Source of the DNA: Bugula neritina
Lineage: Eukaryota; Bryozoa; Gymnolaemata; Cheilostomatida; Bugulidae
Direction: 5' to 3'
Length of the DNA stretch: 64,000 bases
NCBI GenBank assembly: GCA_964035545.1
Contig: OZ037765.1
Coordinates: 1 to 64,000 of the forward strand
Of this stretch, positions 1 to 18,900 are shown piece after piece (positions within the stretch are counted from its first letter, which is position 1; each line of letters begins with the position of its first letter). Both the position numbers and the translations under genes were made by a program. The notes beneath the pieces were generated by a model, which was given only the letters and a program-made list of their open reading frames with translations, searched no databases and had not been told where the DNA came from.

Positions 1-3000
1 AGAGAGTATAAACTATATAATATAATAGAGAATATATACTATATAATATAATAGAGAATATAAACTATATAATATAATAGAGAATATAAACTATACAATA
101 TAATAGAGAATATAAACTATATAGTATAATAGAGAGTATATACTATATAATATAATAGAGAATATAAACTATATAATATAATAGAGAATATAAACTATAT
201 AATATAATAGAGAATATAAACTATATAATATAATAGAGAATATAAACTATATAATATAATAGAGAATATAAACTATATAATATAATAGAGTATATACAAT
301 ATAATATAATAGAGAATATAAACTATATAATATAATAGAGAATATATACTATACAATATAATAGAGAATATAAACTATATAATATAATAGAGAATATAAA
401 CTATATAATATAATAGAGAGTATAAACTATATAATATAATAGAGAATATAAACTATATAATATAATAGAGAATATAAACTATATAATATAATAGAGAATA
501 TAAACTATATAGTATAATAGAGAGTATATACTATATAATATAATAGAGAATATAAACTATATAATATAATAGAGAATATAAACTATATAATATAATAGAG
601 AATATAAACTATATAATATAATAGAGAATATAAACTATATAATATAATAGAGAGTATAAACTATATAATATAATAGAGAATATAAACTATATAATATAAT
701 AGAGAATATAAACTATATAATATAATAGAGAATATAAACTATATAATATAATAGAGAATATAAACTATATAATATAATAGAGAATATAAACTATATAATA
801 TAATAGAGAATATAAACTATATAATATAATAGAGAGTATAAACTATATAATATAATAGAGAATATAAACTATATAATATAATAGAGAGTATAAACTATAT
901 AATATAATAGAGAGTATAAACTATATAGTATAATAGAGAATATAAACTATATAGTATAATAGAGAATATAAACTATATAATATAATAGAGAATATAAACT
1001 ATATAATATAATAGAGAATATAAACTATATAATATAATAGAGAGTATAAACTATATAATATAATAGAGAGTATAAACTATATAATATAATAGAGAGTACA
1101 TACTATATAATATAATAGAGAGTATAAACTATATAATATAATAGAGAATATATACTATATAATATAATAGAGAATATATACTATATAATATAATAGAGAA
1201 TATATACTATATAATATAATAGAGAATATAAACTATACAATATAATAGAGAATATAAACTATATAATATAATAGAGAGTATAAACTATATAATATAATAG
1301 AGAGTATAAACTATATAATATAATAGAGAGTATAAACTATATAATATAATAGAGAGTATAAACTATATAATATAATAGAGAATATAAACTATATAGTATA
1401 ATAGAGAATATAAACTATATAATATAATAGAGAATATAAACTATATAATATAATAGAGAGTATAAACTATATAGTATAATAGAGAATATATACTATATAA
1501 TATAATAGAGAATATAAACTATATAATATAATAGAGAGTATAAACTATATAATATAATAGAGAGTATAAACTATATAATATAATAGAGAGTATATACTAT
1601 ATAATATAATAGAGAATATAAACTATATAGTATAATAGAGAATATAAACTATATAATATAATAGAGAATATAAACTATACAATATAATAGAGAATATAAA
1701 CTATATAATATAATAGAGAATATAAACTATATAATATAATAGAGAATATAAACTATACAATATAATAGAGAATATAAACTATATAATATAATAGAGAATA
1801 TAAACTATATAATATAATAGAGAGTATAAACTATATAATATAATAGAGAGTATAAACTATATAATATAATAGAGAGTATAAACTATATAATATAATAGAG
1901 AATATAAACTATATAATATAATAGAGAATATAAACTGTATAATATAATAGAGAATATAAACTATACAATATAATAGAGAATATATACTATATAATATAAT
2001 AGAGAATATAAACTATATAATATAATAGAGTATATACTATATAATATAATAGAGAATATAAACTATACAATATAATAGAGAATGTATACTATATAATATA
2101 ATAGAGAATATAAACTATATAATATAATAGAGAATATAAACTATATAATATAATAGAGAATATAAACTATACAATATAATAGAGAATATAAACTATATAA
2201 TATAATAGAGAGTATAAACTATATAATATAATAGAGAATATAAACTATACAATATAATAGAGAATATAAACTATATAATATAATAGAGAATATAAACTAT
2301 ATAATATAATAGAGAATATAAACTATATAATATAATAGAGTATATACTATATAATATAATAGAGAATATATACTATATATTATAATAGAGAATATAAACT
2401 ATATAATATAATAGAGAGTATAAACTATATAATATAATAGAGAATATAAACTATACAATATAATAGAGAATATAAACTATATAATATAATAGAGAATATA
2501 AACTATATAATATAATAGAGAATATAAACTATATAATATAATAGAGAATATATACTATATAATATAATAGAGAATATAAACTATACAATATAATAGAGAA
2601 TATATACTATAATATAATAGAGAATATAAACTATATAATATAATAGAGAGTATAAACTATATAATATAATAGAGAATATAAACTATATAATATAATAGAG
2701 AGTATAAACTATATAATATAATAGAGAATATAAACTATATAATATAATAGAGAATATAAACTAAATAATATAATAGAGAGTATAAACTATATAATATAAT
2801 AGAGAATATAAACTATATAATATAATAGAGAATATATACTACATAATATAATAGAGAGTATAAACTATATAATATAATAGAGAATATAAACTATATAATA
2901 TAATAGAGAATATAAACTATACAATATAATAGAGAATATAAACTATATAGTATAATAGAGAATATAAACTATATAATATAATAGAGAGTATAAACTATAT

Positions 3001-6000
3001 AATATAATAGAGAATATAAACTATACAATATAATAGAGAATATAAACTATATAATATAATAGAGAATATAAACTATATAATATAATAGAGAATATATACT
3101 ATATAATATAATAGAGAATATAAACTATATAATATAATAGAGAATATATACTATATAATATAATAGAGAATATAAACTATATAATATAATAGAGAATATA
3201 AACTATATAATATAATAGAGAGTATAAACTATATAATATAATAGAGAATATATACTATATAATATAATAGAGAGTATATACTATACAATATAATAGAGAA
3301 TATAAACTATATAATATAATAGAGAATATAAACTATATAATATAATAGAGAATATAAACTATATAATATAATAGAGAGTATAAACTATATAATATAATAG
3401 AGAATATAAACTATATAATATAATAGAGAGTATAAACTATATAATATAATAGAGAATATAAACTATATAATATAATAGAGAGTATAAACTATATAATATA
3501 ATAGAGAATATAAACTATATAATATAATAGAGAATATAAACTATATAATATAATAGAGAATATATACTATATAATATAATAGAGAATATAAACTATATAA
3601 TATAATAGAGAGTATATACTATATAGTATAATAGAGAATATAAACTATATAATATAATAGAGAATATAAACTATATAATATAATAGAGAATATATACTAT
3701 ATAATATAATAGAGAATATAAACTATATAATATAATAGAGAATATAAACTATAATATAATAGAGAATATAAACTATATAATATAATAGATAATATATACT
3801 ATATAATATAATAGAGAATATAAACTATATAATATAATAGAGAATATAAACTATATAATATAATAGAGAATATAAACTATATAATATAATAGAGAGTATA
3901 TACTATATAATATAATAGAGAATATAAACTATATAATATAATAGAGAATATATACTATATAATATAATAGAGAATATAAACTATATAGTATAATAGAGAA
4001 TATAAACTATATAATATAATAGAGAATATAAACTATATAATATAATAGAGAATATATACTATATAATATAATAGAGAATATAAACTATATAATATAATAG
4101 AGAATATAAACTATAATATAATAGAGAATATAAACTATATAATATAATAGATAATATAAACTATATAATATAATAGAGAATATAAACTATATAATATAAT
4201 AGAGAATATAAACTATATAATATAATAGAGAATATAAACTATATAGTATAATAGAGAATATAAACTATATAATATAATAGATAATATAAACTATATAATA
4301 TAATAGAGAATATAAACTATATAATATAATAGATAATATAAACTATATAATATAATAGAGAATATAAACTATATAATATAATAGAGAGTATATACTATAT
4401 AATATAATAGAGAATATAAACTATATAATATAATAGAGAATATAAACTATATAGTATAATAGAGAATATAAACTATATAATATAATAGAGAGTATAAACT
4501 ATATAATATAATAGAGAATATAAACTATATAATATAATAGAGAATATAAACTATATAATATAATAGAGAATATAAACTATATAATATAATAGAGAGTATA
4601 AACTATATAATATAATAGAGAATATAAACTATATAATATAGTAGAGAGTATATACTATATAATATAATAGAATATAAACTATATAATATAATAGAGAATA
4701 TAAACTATATAATATAATAGAGAGTATAAACTATATAATATAATAGAGAATATAAACTATATAATATAATAGAGAATATAAACTATATAATATAATAGAG
4801 AATATAAACTATATAATATAATAGAGAATATAAACTATATAATATAATAGAGAGTATAAACTATATAATATAATAGAGAATATAAACTATACAATATAAT
4901 AGAGAGTATATACTATATAATATAATAGAGAATATAAACTATATAATATAATAGAGAGTATAAACTATATAATATAATAGAGAATATAAACTATATAATA
5001 TAATAGAGAATATAAACTATATAATATAATAGAGAATATAAACTATATAATATAATAGAGAATATAAACTATATAATATAATAGAGAGTATAAACTATAT
5101 AATATAATAGAGAATATAAACTATACAATATAATAGAGAGTATATACTATATAATATAATAGAGAATATAAACTATATAATATAATAGAGAATATAAACT
5201 ATATAATATAATAGAGAATATAAACTATATAATATAATAGAGAATATAAACTATATAATATAATAGAGAGTATAAACTATATAATATAATAGAGAATATA
5301 AACTATATAATATAATAGAGAGTATATACTATATAATATAATAGAGAATATAAACTATATAATATAATAGATAATATATACTATATAATATAATAGAGAA
5401 TATAAACTATATAATATAATAGAGAATATATACTATATAATATAATAGAGAATATAAACTATATAATATAATAGAGAATATAAACTATATAATATAATAG
5501 AGAGTATATACTATATAATATAATAGAGAATATAAACTATATAATATAATAGATAATATAAACTATATAATATAATAGAGAGTATAAACTATACAATATA
5601 ATAGAGAATATAAACTATATAATATAATAGAGAATATAAACTATATAATATAATAGAGATTATAAACTATATAATATAATAGAGAATATAAACTATACAA
5701 TATAATAGAGAATATAAACTATATAATATAATAGAGAATATAAACTATATAATATAATAGAGAGTATAAACTATATAATATAATAGAGAGTATATACTAT
5801 ATAATATAATAGAGAATATAAACTATATAGTATAATAGAGAATATAAACTATACAATATAATAGAGAATATAAACTATACAATATAATAGAGAATATATA
5901 CTATATAATATAATAGAGAGTATAAACTATATAATATAATAGAGTATATACTATATAATATAATAGAGAGTATAAACTATATAATATAATAGAGAATATA

Positions 6001-9000
6001 AACTATATAATATAATAGAGAATATAAACTATATAATATAATAGAGAATATAAACTATATAATATAATAGAGATTATAAACTATATAATATAATAGAGAA
6101 TATAAACTATACAATATAATAGAGAATATAAACTATATAATATAATAGAGAATATAAACTATATAATATAATAGAGAGTATAAACTATATAATATAATAG
6201 AGAGTATATACTATATAATATAATAGAGAATATAAACTATATAGTATAATAGAGAATATAAACTATACAATATAATAGAGAATATAAACTATACAATATA
6301 ATAGAGAATATATACTATATAATATAATAGAGAGTATAAACTATATAATATAATAGAGTATATACTATATAATATAATAGAGAGTATAAACTATATAATA
6401 TAATAGAGAGTATAAACTATATAATATAATAGAGAGTATATACTATATAATATAATAGAGAATATAAACTATATAATATAATAGAGAGTATAAACTATAT
6501 AATATAATAGAGAATATAAACTATATAGTATAATAGAGAGTATAAACTATATAATATAATAGAGAATATAAACTATATAATATAATAGAGAATATAAACT
6601 ATATAATATAATAGAGAATATAAACTATATAATATAATAGAGAATATAAACTATATAATATAATAGAGAGTATAAACTATATAATATAATAGAGAATATA
6701 AACTATATAATATAATAGAGAATATAAACTATATAATATAATAGAGAATATAAACTATATAATATAATAGAGAATATAAACTATATAATATAATAGAGAA
6801 TATAAACTATACAATATAATAGAGAGTATAAACTATATAATATAATAGAGAATATAAACTATATAATATAATAGAGAGTATAAACTATATAATATAATAG
6901 AGAGTATAAACTATATAATATAATAGAGAATATAAACTATATAATATAATAGAGAATATAAACTATACAATATAATAGAGAGTATAAACTATATAATATA
7001 ATAGAGAATATAAACTATATAATATAATAGAGAATATAAACTATATAATATAATAGAGAATATAAACTATATAGTATAATAGAGAATATAAACTATATAA
7101 TATAATAGAGAGTATAAACTATATAATATAATAGAGAATATATACTATATAATATAATAGAGAGTATAAACTATATAATATAATAGAGAGTATAAACTAT
7201 ATAATATAATAGAGAATATAAACTATATAATATAATAGAGAATATAAACTATATAATATAATAGAGTATAAACTATATAATATAATAGAGAGTATAAACT
7301 ATATAATATAATAGAGAATATATACTATATAATATAATAGAGAATATAAACTATATAATATAATAGAGAATATATACTATATAATATAATAGAGAATATA
7401 AACTATATAATATAATAGAGAATATAAACTATATAATATAATAGAGAATATAAACTATATAATATAATAGAGAGTATAAACTATATAATATAATAGAGAG
7501 TATATACTATATAATATAATAGAGAATATAAACTATATAGTATAATAGAGAATATAAACTATACAATATAATAGAGAATATAAACTATATAATATAATAG
7601 AGAATATAAACTATATAATATAATAGAGAATATAAACTATATAATATAATAGAGAATATAAACTATACAATATAATAGAGATTATAAACTATATAATATA
7701 ATAGAGAATATAAACTATATAATATAATAGAGAGTATAAACTATATAATATAATAGAGAGTATATACTATATAATATAATAGAGAATATAAACTATATAA
7801 TATAATAGAGAGTATAAACTATATAATATAATAGAGAGTATATACTATATAATATAATAGAGAATATAAACTATATAGTATAATAGAGAATATAAACTAT
7901 ACAATATAATAGAGAATATAAACTATACAATATAATAGAGAATATATACTATATAATATAATAGAGAGTATAAACTATATAATATAATAGAGTATATACT
8001 ATATAATATAATAGAGAATATAAACTATATAATATAATAGAGAATATAAACTATACAATATAATAGAGAGTATAAACTATATAATATAATAGAGAGTATA
8101 TACTATATAATATAATAGAGAATATAAACTATATAGTATAATAGAGAGTATAAACTATATAATATAATAGAGAATATAAACTATATAATATAATAGAGAA
8201 TATAAACTATATAATATAATAGAGAATATAAACTATATAATATAATAGAGAATATAAACTATATAATATAATAGAGAATATATACTATATAATATAATAG
8301 AGTATATACTATATAATATAATAGAGAATATAAACTATATAATATAATAGAGAATATATACTATATAATATAATAGAGAATATATACTATATAATATAAT
8401 AGAGAATATAAACTATATAATATAATAGAGAATATAAACTATATAATATAATAGAGAATATAAACTATATAATATAATAGAGAATATAAACTATATAATA
8501 TAATAGAGAATATAAACTATATAATATAATAGAGAATATAAACTATATAATATAATAAAGAGTATAAACTATATAATATAATAGAGAATATAAACTATAA
8601 TATAATAGAGAATATAAACTATATAATATAATAGAGAGTATAAACTATATAATATAATAGAGAATATAAACTATATAATATAATAGAGAATATAAACTAT
8701 ATAATATAATAGAGAATATAAACTATACAATATAATAGAGAATATAAACTATATAATATAATAGAGAATATAAACTATATAATATAATAGAGAATATAAA
8801 CTATATAATATAATAGAGAATATATACTATATAATATAATAGAGAATATAAACTATATAGTATAATAGAGAATATAAACTATATAATATAATAGAGAATA
8901 TAAACTATATAATATAATAGAGAATATATACTATATAATATAATAGAGAATATAAACTATATAATATAATAGAGAATATAAACTATAATATAATAGAGAA

Positions 9001-12000
9001 TATAAACTATATAATATAATAGAGAATATAAACTATATAATATAATAGAGAATATATACTATATAGTATAATAGAGAATATAAACTATATAATATAATAG
9101 AGAATATAAACTATATAATATAATAGAGAATATAAACTATACAATATAATAGAGAATATAAACTATATAATATAATAGAGAGTATAAACTATATAGTATA
9201 ATAGAGAGTATAAACTATATAATATAATAGAGAATATAAACTATATAATATAATAGAGAATATATACTATATAATATAATAGAGAATATAAACTATATAA
9301 TATAATAGAGAATATAAACTATAATATAATAGAGAATATAAACTATATAATATAATAGAGAATATAAACTATATAGTATAATAGAGAATATAAACTATAT
9401 AATATAATAGAGAATATAAACTATATAATATAATAGAGAATATAAACTATACAATATAATAGAGAATATAAACTATATAGTATAATAGAGAGTATAAACT
9501 ATATAGTATAATAGAGAATATATACTATATAATATAATAGAGAATATAAACTATATAATATAATAGAGAATATAAACTATATAATATAATAGAGAATATA
9601 AACTATATAGTATAATAGAGAATATAAACTATATAATATAATAGAGAATATAAACTATATAATATAATAGAGAATATAAACTATACAATATAATAGAGAA
9701 TATAAACTATATAATATAATAGAGAGTATAAACTATATAGTATAATAGAGAGTATAAACTATATAATATAATAGAGAATATAAACTATATAATATAATAG
9801 AGAATATATACTATATAATATAATAGAGAATATAAACTATATAATATAATAGAGAATATAAACTATAATATAATAGAGAATATAAACTATATAATATAAT
9901 AGAGAATATAAACTATATAGTATAATAGAGAATATAAACTATATAATATAATAGAGAATATAAACTATATAATATAATAGAGAATATAAACTATACAATA
10001 TAATAGAGAATATAAACTATATAGTATAATAGAGAGTATAAACTATATAGTATAATAGAGAATATATACTATATAATATAATAGAGAATATAAACTATAT
10101 AATATAATAGAGAATATAAACTATATAATATAATAGAGAATATAAACTATATAATATAATAGAGAATATAAACTATATAATAGAGAATATAAACTATATA
10201 ATATAATAGAGAGTATAAACTATATAATATAATAGAGAGTATAAACTATACAATATACTAGAGAATATAAACTATATAGTATAATAGAGAGTACATACTA
10301 TATAATATAATAGAGAATATAAACTATATAATATAATAGAGAATATAAACTATATAATATAATAGAGAGTATAAACTATATAATATAATAGAGAGTATAT
10401 ACTATATTATATAATAGAGAATATAAACTATATAATATAATAGAGAATATAAACTATATAATATAATAGAGAATATAAACTATATAATATAATAGAGAAT
10501 ATAAACTATATAATATAATAGAGAATATAAACTATATAATATAATAGAGAGTATATACTATATTATATAATAGAGAATATAAACTATATAATATAATAGA
10601 GAATATAAACTATATAATATAATAGAGAGTATAAACTATATAATATAATAGAGAGTATATACTATATTATATAATAGAGAATATAAACTATATAATATAA
10701 TAGAGAGTATATACTATATAATATAATAGAGAATATAAACTATATAATATAATAGAGAATATAAACTATATAATATAATAGAGAATATAAACTATATAAT
10801 ATAATAGAGAATATATACTATATAATATAATAGAGAATATAAACTATATAATATAATAGAGAATATAAACTATATAATATAATAGAGAATATAAACTATA
10901 TAATATAATAGAGAGTATAAACTATACAATATAATAGAGAATATAAACTATATAGTATAATAGAGAATATAAACTATATAATATAATAGAGAGTATAAAC
11001 TATATAATATAATAGAGAGTATATACTATATTATATAATAGAGAATATAAACTATATAATATAATAGAGAGTATATACTATATAATATAATAGAGAATAT
11101 AAACTATATAATATAATAGAGAATATAAACTATATAATATAATAGAGAATATAAACTATATAATATAATAGAGAATATATACTATATAATATAATAGAGA
11201 ATATAAACTATATAATATAATAGAGAATATAAACTATATAATATAATAGAGAATATAAACTATATAATATAATAGAGAGTATAAACTATACAATATAATA
11301 GAGAATATAAACTATATAGTATAATAGAGAATATAAACTATATAATATAATAGAGAATATAAACTATATAATATAATAGAGAATATAAACTATATAATAT
11401 AATAGAGAATATAAACTATATAATATAATAGAGAATATAAACTATATAATATAATAGCGAATATAAACTATATAATATAATAGAGAATATAAACTATATA
11501 ATATAATAGAGAATATAAACTATACAATATAATAGAGAATATATACTATACAATATAATAGAGAATATAAACTATATAATATAATAGAGAGTATATACTA
11601 TACAATATAATAGAGAGTATAAACTATATAATATAATAGAGAGTATAAACTATATAATATAATAGAGAATATAAACTATATAATATAATAGAGAGTATAA
11701 ACTATATAGTATAATAGAGAATATAAACTATATAATATAATAGAGAGTATAAACTATATAATATAATAGAGAGTATATACTATATAATATAATAGAGAAT
11801 ATATACTATATCATATAATAGAGAGTATAAACTATATAATATAATAGAGAGTATAAACTATATAATATAATAGAGAATATAAACTATATAATTTAATAGA
11901 GAATATAAACTATACAATATAATAGAGTATATACTATATAATATAATAGAGAATATAAACTATATAATATAATAGAGAGTATATACTATATAATATAATA

Positions 12001-12929
12001 GAGAATATAAACTATATAATATAATAGAGAATATAAACTATATAATATAATAGAGAATATAAACTATATAATATAATAGAGAATATAAACTATATAATAT
12101 AATAGAGAGTATAAACTATATAATATAATAGAGAGTATAAACTATATAATATAATAGAGAATATAAACTATATAATATAATAGAGAGTATAAACTATATA
12201 GTATAATAGAGAATATAAACTATATAATATAATAGAGAATATAAACTATATAATATAATAGAGAATATAAACTATATAATATAATAGAGAGTATAAACTA
12301 TATAATATAATAGAGAGTATAAACTATATAATATAATAGAGAATATAAACTATATAATATATTAGAGAGTATAAACTATATAATATAATAGAGAGTATAT
12401 ACTATATAATATAATAGAGAATATAAACTATATAATATAATAGAGAATATAAACTATATAATATAATAGAGTATATACTATATAATATAATAGAGAATAT
12501 AAACTATATAGTATAATAGAGAATATAAACTATATAATATAATAGAGAATATAAACTATATAATATAATAGAGAATATAAACTATATAATATAATAGAGA
12601 ATATATACTATACAATATAATAGAGAATATAAACTATATAATATAATAGAGAATATAAACTATATAATATAATAGAGAGTATAAACTATATAATATAATA
12701 GAGAGTATAAACTATATAGTATAATAGAGAATATAAACTATATAATATAATAGAGAATATATACTATATAATATAATAGAGAATATAAACTATATAATAT
12801 AATAGAGAATATAAACTATACAATATAATAGAGAGTATAAACTATACAATATAATAGAGAATATAAACTATATAATATAATAGAGAATATAAACTATATA
12901 ATATAATAGAGAATATATACTATATAATA

Positions 12930-15900
12930 TAATAGATAATATAAACTATATAATATAATAGAGAATATAAACTATATAATATAATAGAGAATATAAACTA
13001 TATAATATAATATAGAATATAAACTATATAATATAATAGAGAGTATAAACTATATAATATAATAGAGAATATAAACTATATAATATAATAGAGAATATAA
13101 ACTATATGATATAATAGAGAATATAAACTATATAATAAAATAGAGAATATAACCTATATAATATAATAGAGAATATAAACTATATAATATAATATAGAAT
13201 ATAAACTATATAATATAATAGAGAATATAAACTAAATAATATAATAGAGAGTATAAACTATATAATATAATAGAGAGTATAAACTATATAATATAATAGA
13301 TAATATAAACTATATAATATAATAGAGAGTATAAACTATATAATATAATAGAGAGTATAAACTATATAATATAATAGAGAATATAAACTATATAATATAA
13401 TAGAGAGTATAAACTATACAATATAATAGAGAATATAAACTATATAATATAATAGAGAGTATAAACTATATAATATAATAGAGAATATATACTATATAAT
13501 ATAATAGAGAATATAAACTATATAGTATAATAGAGAATATAAACTATAATATAATAGAGAGTATATACTATATAACATAATAGAGAATATAAACTATATA
13601 ATATAATAGAGAATATAAACTATATAATATAATATAGAATATAAACTATATAATATAATAGAGAATATAAACTATATAATATAATAGAGAATATAAACTA
13701 TATAATATAATAGAGAATATAAACTATATAATATAATAGAGAATATAAACTATATAATATAATAGAGAATATAAACTATATAATATAATAGAGAATATAA
13801 ACTATATAATATAATAGAGAATATAAACTATATAATATAATAGAGAGTATAAACTATATAATATAATAGAGAGTATAAACTATATAATATAATAGAGAAT
13901 ATAAACTATATAATATAATAGAGAATATAAACTATATAATATAATAGAGTATAAACTATACAATATAATAGAGAATATAAACTATATAATATAATAGAGA
14001 GTATAAACTATATAATATAATAGAGAGTATAAACTATATAATATAATAGAGAATATAAACTATATAATATAATAGAGAATATAAACTATATAATATAATA
14101 GAGAATATAAACTATATAATATAATAGAGAGTATAAACTATATAGTATAATAGAGAATATAAACTATATAATATAATAGAGAATATAAACTATATAGTAT
14201 AATAGAGAATATAAACTATATAATATAATAGAGAATATAAACTATATAATATAATAGAGTATATACTATATAATATAATAGAGAATATAAACTATATAGT
14301 ATAATAGAGAATATAAACTATATAATATAATAGAGAATATAAACTATACAATATAATAGAGTATATACTATATAATATAATAGAGAATATAAACTATATA
14401 ATATAATAGAGAGTATATACTATATAATATAATAGAGAATATAAACTATATAATATAATAGAGAGTATAAACTATACAATATAATAGAGAGTATAAACTA
14501 TATAATATAATAGAAAATATAAACTATATAATATAATAGAGAGTATATACTATATAATATAATAGAGAATATAAACTATATAATATAATAGAGAATATAT
14601 ACTATATAATATAATAGAGAATATAAACTATATAGTATAATAGAGAATATAAACTATAATATAATAGAGAGTATATACTATATAATATAATAGAGAATAT
14701 AAACTATATAATATAATAGAGAATATAAACTATATAATATAATATAGAATATAAACTATATAATATAATAGAGAATATAAACTATATAATATAATAGAGA
14801 ATATAAACTATATAATATAATAGAGAATATAAACTATATAATATAATAGAGAATATAAACTATATAATATAATAGAGAATATAAACTATATAATATAATA
14901 GAGAGTATAAACTATATAATATAATATAGAATATATACTATATAATATAATAGAGAGTATAAACTATATAATATAATAGAGAATATAAACTATATAATAT
15001 AATAGAGAGTATAAACTATATAATATAATAGAGAATATAAACTATATAATATAATAGAGAGTATAAACTACATAATATAATAGAGAATATAAACTATATA
15101 ATATAATAGAGAGTATATACTATACAATATAATAGAGAGTATAAACTATATAATATAATAGAGTATAAACTATATAATATAATAGAGAATATAAACTATA
15201 TAGTATAATAGAGAATATAAACTATATAATATAATAGAGAATATATACTATATAATATAATAGAGAATATAAACTATATAATATAATAGAGAATATATAC
15301 TATATAATATAATAGAGAGTATAAACTATACAATATAATAGAGAGTATAAACTATATAATATAATAGAGAATATAAACTATATAATATAATAGAGAGTAT
15401 AAACTATATAATATAATAGAGTATATACTATATAATATAATAGAGAATATAAACTATATAGTATAATAGAGAATATAAACTATATAATATAATAGAGAAT
15501 ATAAACTATACAATATAATAGAGTATATACTATATAATATAATAGAGAATATAAACTATATAATATAATAGAGAGTATACACTATATAATATAATAGAGA
15601 ATATAAACTATATAATATAATAGAGAGTATAAACTATACAATATAATAGAGAGTATAAACTATATAATATAATAGAGAATATAAACTATATAATATAATA
15701 GAGAGTATATACTATATAATATAATAGAGAATATAAACTATATAATATAATAGAGAGTATATACTATATAATATAATAGAGAATATAAACTATATAATAT
15801 AATAGAGTATATAAACTATATAATATAATAGAGAGTATATACTATATAATATAATAGAGAGTATAAACTATACAATATAATAGAGAATATAAACTATATA

Positions 15901-18900
15901 ATATAATAGAGAATATAAACTATACAATATAATAGAGAATATATACTATATAATATAATAGAGAATATAAACTATACAATATAATAGAGAGTATAAACTA
16001 TATAATATAATAGAGAATATAAACTATATAATATAATAGAGAATATAAACTATATAATATAATAGAGAGTATAAACTATACAATATAATAGAGAGTATAA
16101 ACTATATAATATAATAGAGAATATAAACTATAAAGTATAATAGAGAATATAAACTATATAATATAATAGAGAATATAAACTATATAATATAATAGAGAGT
16201 ATAAACTATATAATATAATAGAGAGTATAAACTATATAATATAATAGAGAATATAAACTATATAATATAATAGAGAGTATAAACTATATAGTATAATAGA
16301 GAATATAAACTATATAATATAATAGAGAATATAAACTATATAATATAATAGAGAATATAAACTATATAATATAATAGAGAGTATAAACTATATAATATAA
16401 TAGAGAGTATAAACTATATAATATAATAGAGAATATAAACTATATAATATAATAGAGAGTATAAACTATATAATATAATAGAGAATATAAACTATATAAT
16501 ATAATAGAGAGTATAAACTATATAATATAATAGAGTATAAACTATATAATATAATAGAGAATATAAACTATATAGTATAATAGAGAATATAAACTATATA
16601 ATATAATAGAGAATATAAACTATATAATATAATAGAGTATATACTATATAATATAATAGAGAATATAAACTATATAGTATAATAGAGAATATAAACTATA
16701 TAATATAATAGAGAATAAAAACTATATAATATAATAGAGAGTATAAACTATATAATATAATAGAGAGTATAAACTATATAATATAATAGAGAACATATAC
16801 TATATAATATAATAGAGAATATAAACTATATAATATAATAGAGAATATAAACTATATAATATAATAGAGAATATATACTATATAATATAATAGAGAATAT
16901 AAACTATATAATATAATAGAGAGTATAAACTATACAATATAATAGAGAATATAAACTATATAATATAATAGAGAGTATATACTATATAATATAATAGAGA
17001 GTATAAACTATATTATAATATAATAGAGAATATAAACTATATAATATAATAGAGAATATAAACTATATAATATAATAGAGAATATATACTATATAATATA
17101 ATAGAGAATATAAACTATATAATATAATAGAGAGTATAAACTATACAATATAATAGAGAATATAAACTATATAATATAATAGATAATATATACTATATAA
17201 TATAATAGAGAATATAAACTATATAATATAATAGAGAATATAAACTATATAATATAATAGAGAATATAAACTATATAATATAATAGAGAATATAAACTAT
17301 ATAATATAATAGAGAGTATAAACTATATAATATAATAGAGAATATAAACTATATAATATAATAGAGAATATAAACTATATAATATAATAGAGAATATAAA
17401 CTATATAATATAATAGAGAATATAAACTATACAATATAATAGAGAATATAAACTATATAATATAATAGAGAATATAAACTATATAATATAATAGAGAATA
17501 TAAACTATATAGTATAATAGAGAGTATAAACTATACAATATAATAGAGAATATAAACTATAATATAATAGAGAATATAAACTATATAATATAATAGCGAA
17601 TATAAACTATATAATATAATAGAGAGTATAAACTATACAATATAATAGAGAATATATACTATACAATATAATAGAGAATATAAACTATATAATATAATAG
17701 AGAATATATACTATATAATATAATAGAGAATATATACTATATAATATAATAGAGAATATATACTATATAATATAATAGAGAATATAAACTATATAATATA
17801 ATAGAGAATATAAACTATATAGTATAATAGAGAATATAAACTATATAATATAATAGAGAATATAAACTATGTAGTATAATAGAGAATATAAACTATATAA
17901 TATAATAGAGAATATAAACTATATAATATAATAGAGAATATAAACTATACAATATAATAGAGAATATAAACTATACAATATAATAGAGAATATAAACTAT
18001 ATAATATAATAGAGAGTATAAACTATATAATATAATAGAGAGTATATACTATATAATATAATAGAGAATATAAACTATACAATATAATAGAGAGTATAAA
18101 CTATATAATATAATAGAGAATATAAACTATATAATATAATAGAGAGTATAAACTATATAATATAATAGAGAATATAAACTATATAATATAATAGAGAATA
18201 TAAACTATATAATATAATAGAGAATATATACTATATAATATAATAGAGAATATAAACTATATAATATAATAGAGAATATAAACTATATAATATAATAGAG
18301 AATATAAACTATATAATATAATAGAGAATATAAACTATATAATATAATAGAGAATATAAACTATATAATATAATAGAGAATATAAACTATATAATATAAT
18401 AGAGAGTATAAACTATATAATATAATAGAGAATATAAACTATATAATATAATAGAGAATATATACTATATAATATAATAGAGAATATAAACTATATAATA
18501 TAATAGAGAATATAAACTATATAGTATAATAGAGAATATAAACTATATAATATATTAGAGAGTATAAACTATATAATATAATAGAGAATATAAACTATAT
18601 AATATAATAGAGAATATATACTATATAATATAATAGAGAATATAAACTATATAATATAATAGAGAATATAAACTATATAATATAATAGAGAATATAAACT
18701 ATATAATATAATAGAGAATATAAACTATATAATATAATAGAGAATATATACTATATAATATAATAGAGAATATAAACTATATAATATAATAGAGAATATA
18801 TACTATATAATATAATAGAGAATATAAACTATATAATATAATAGAGAATATAAACTATATAGTATAATAGAGAATATAAACTATATAATATATTAGAGAG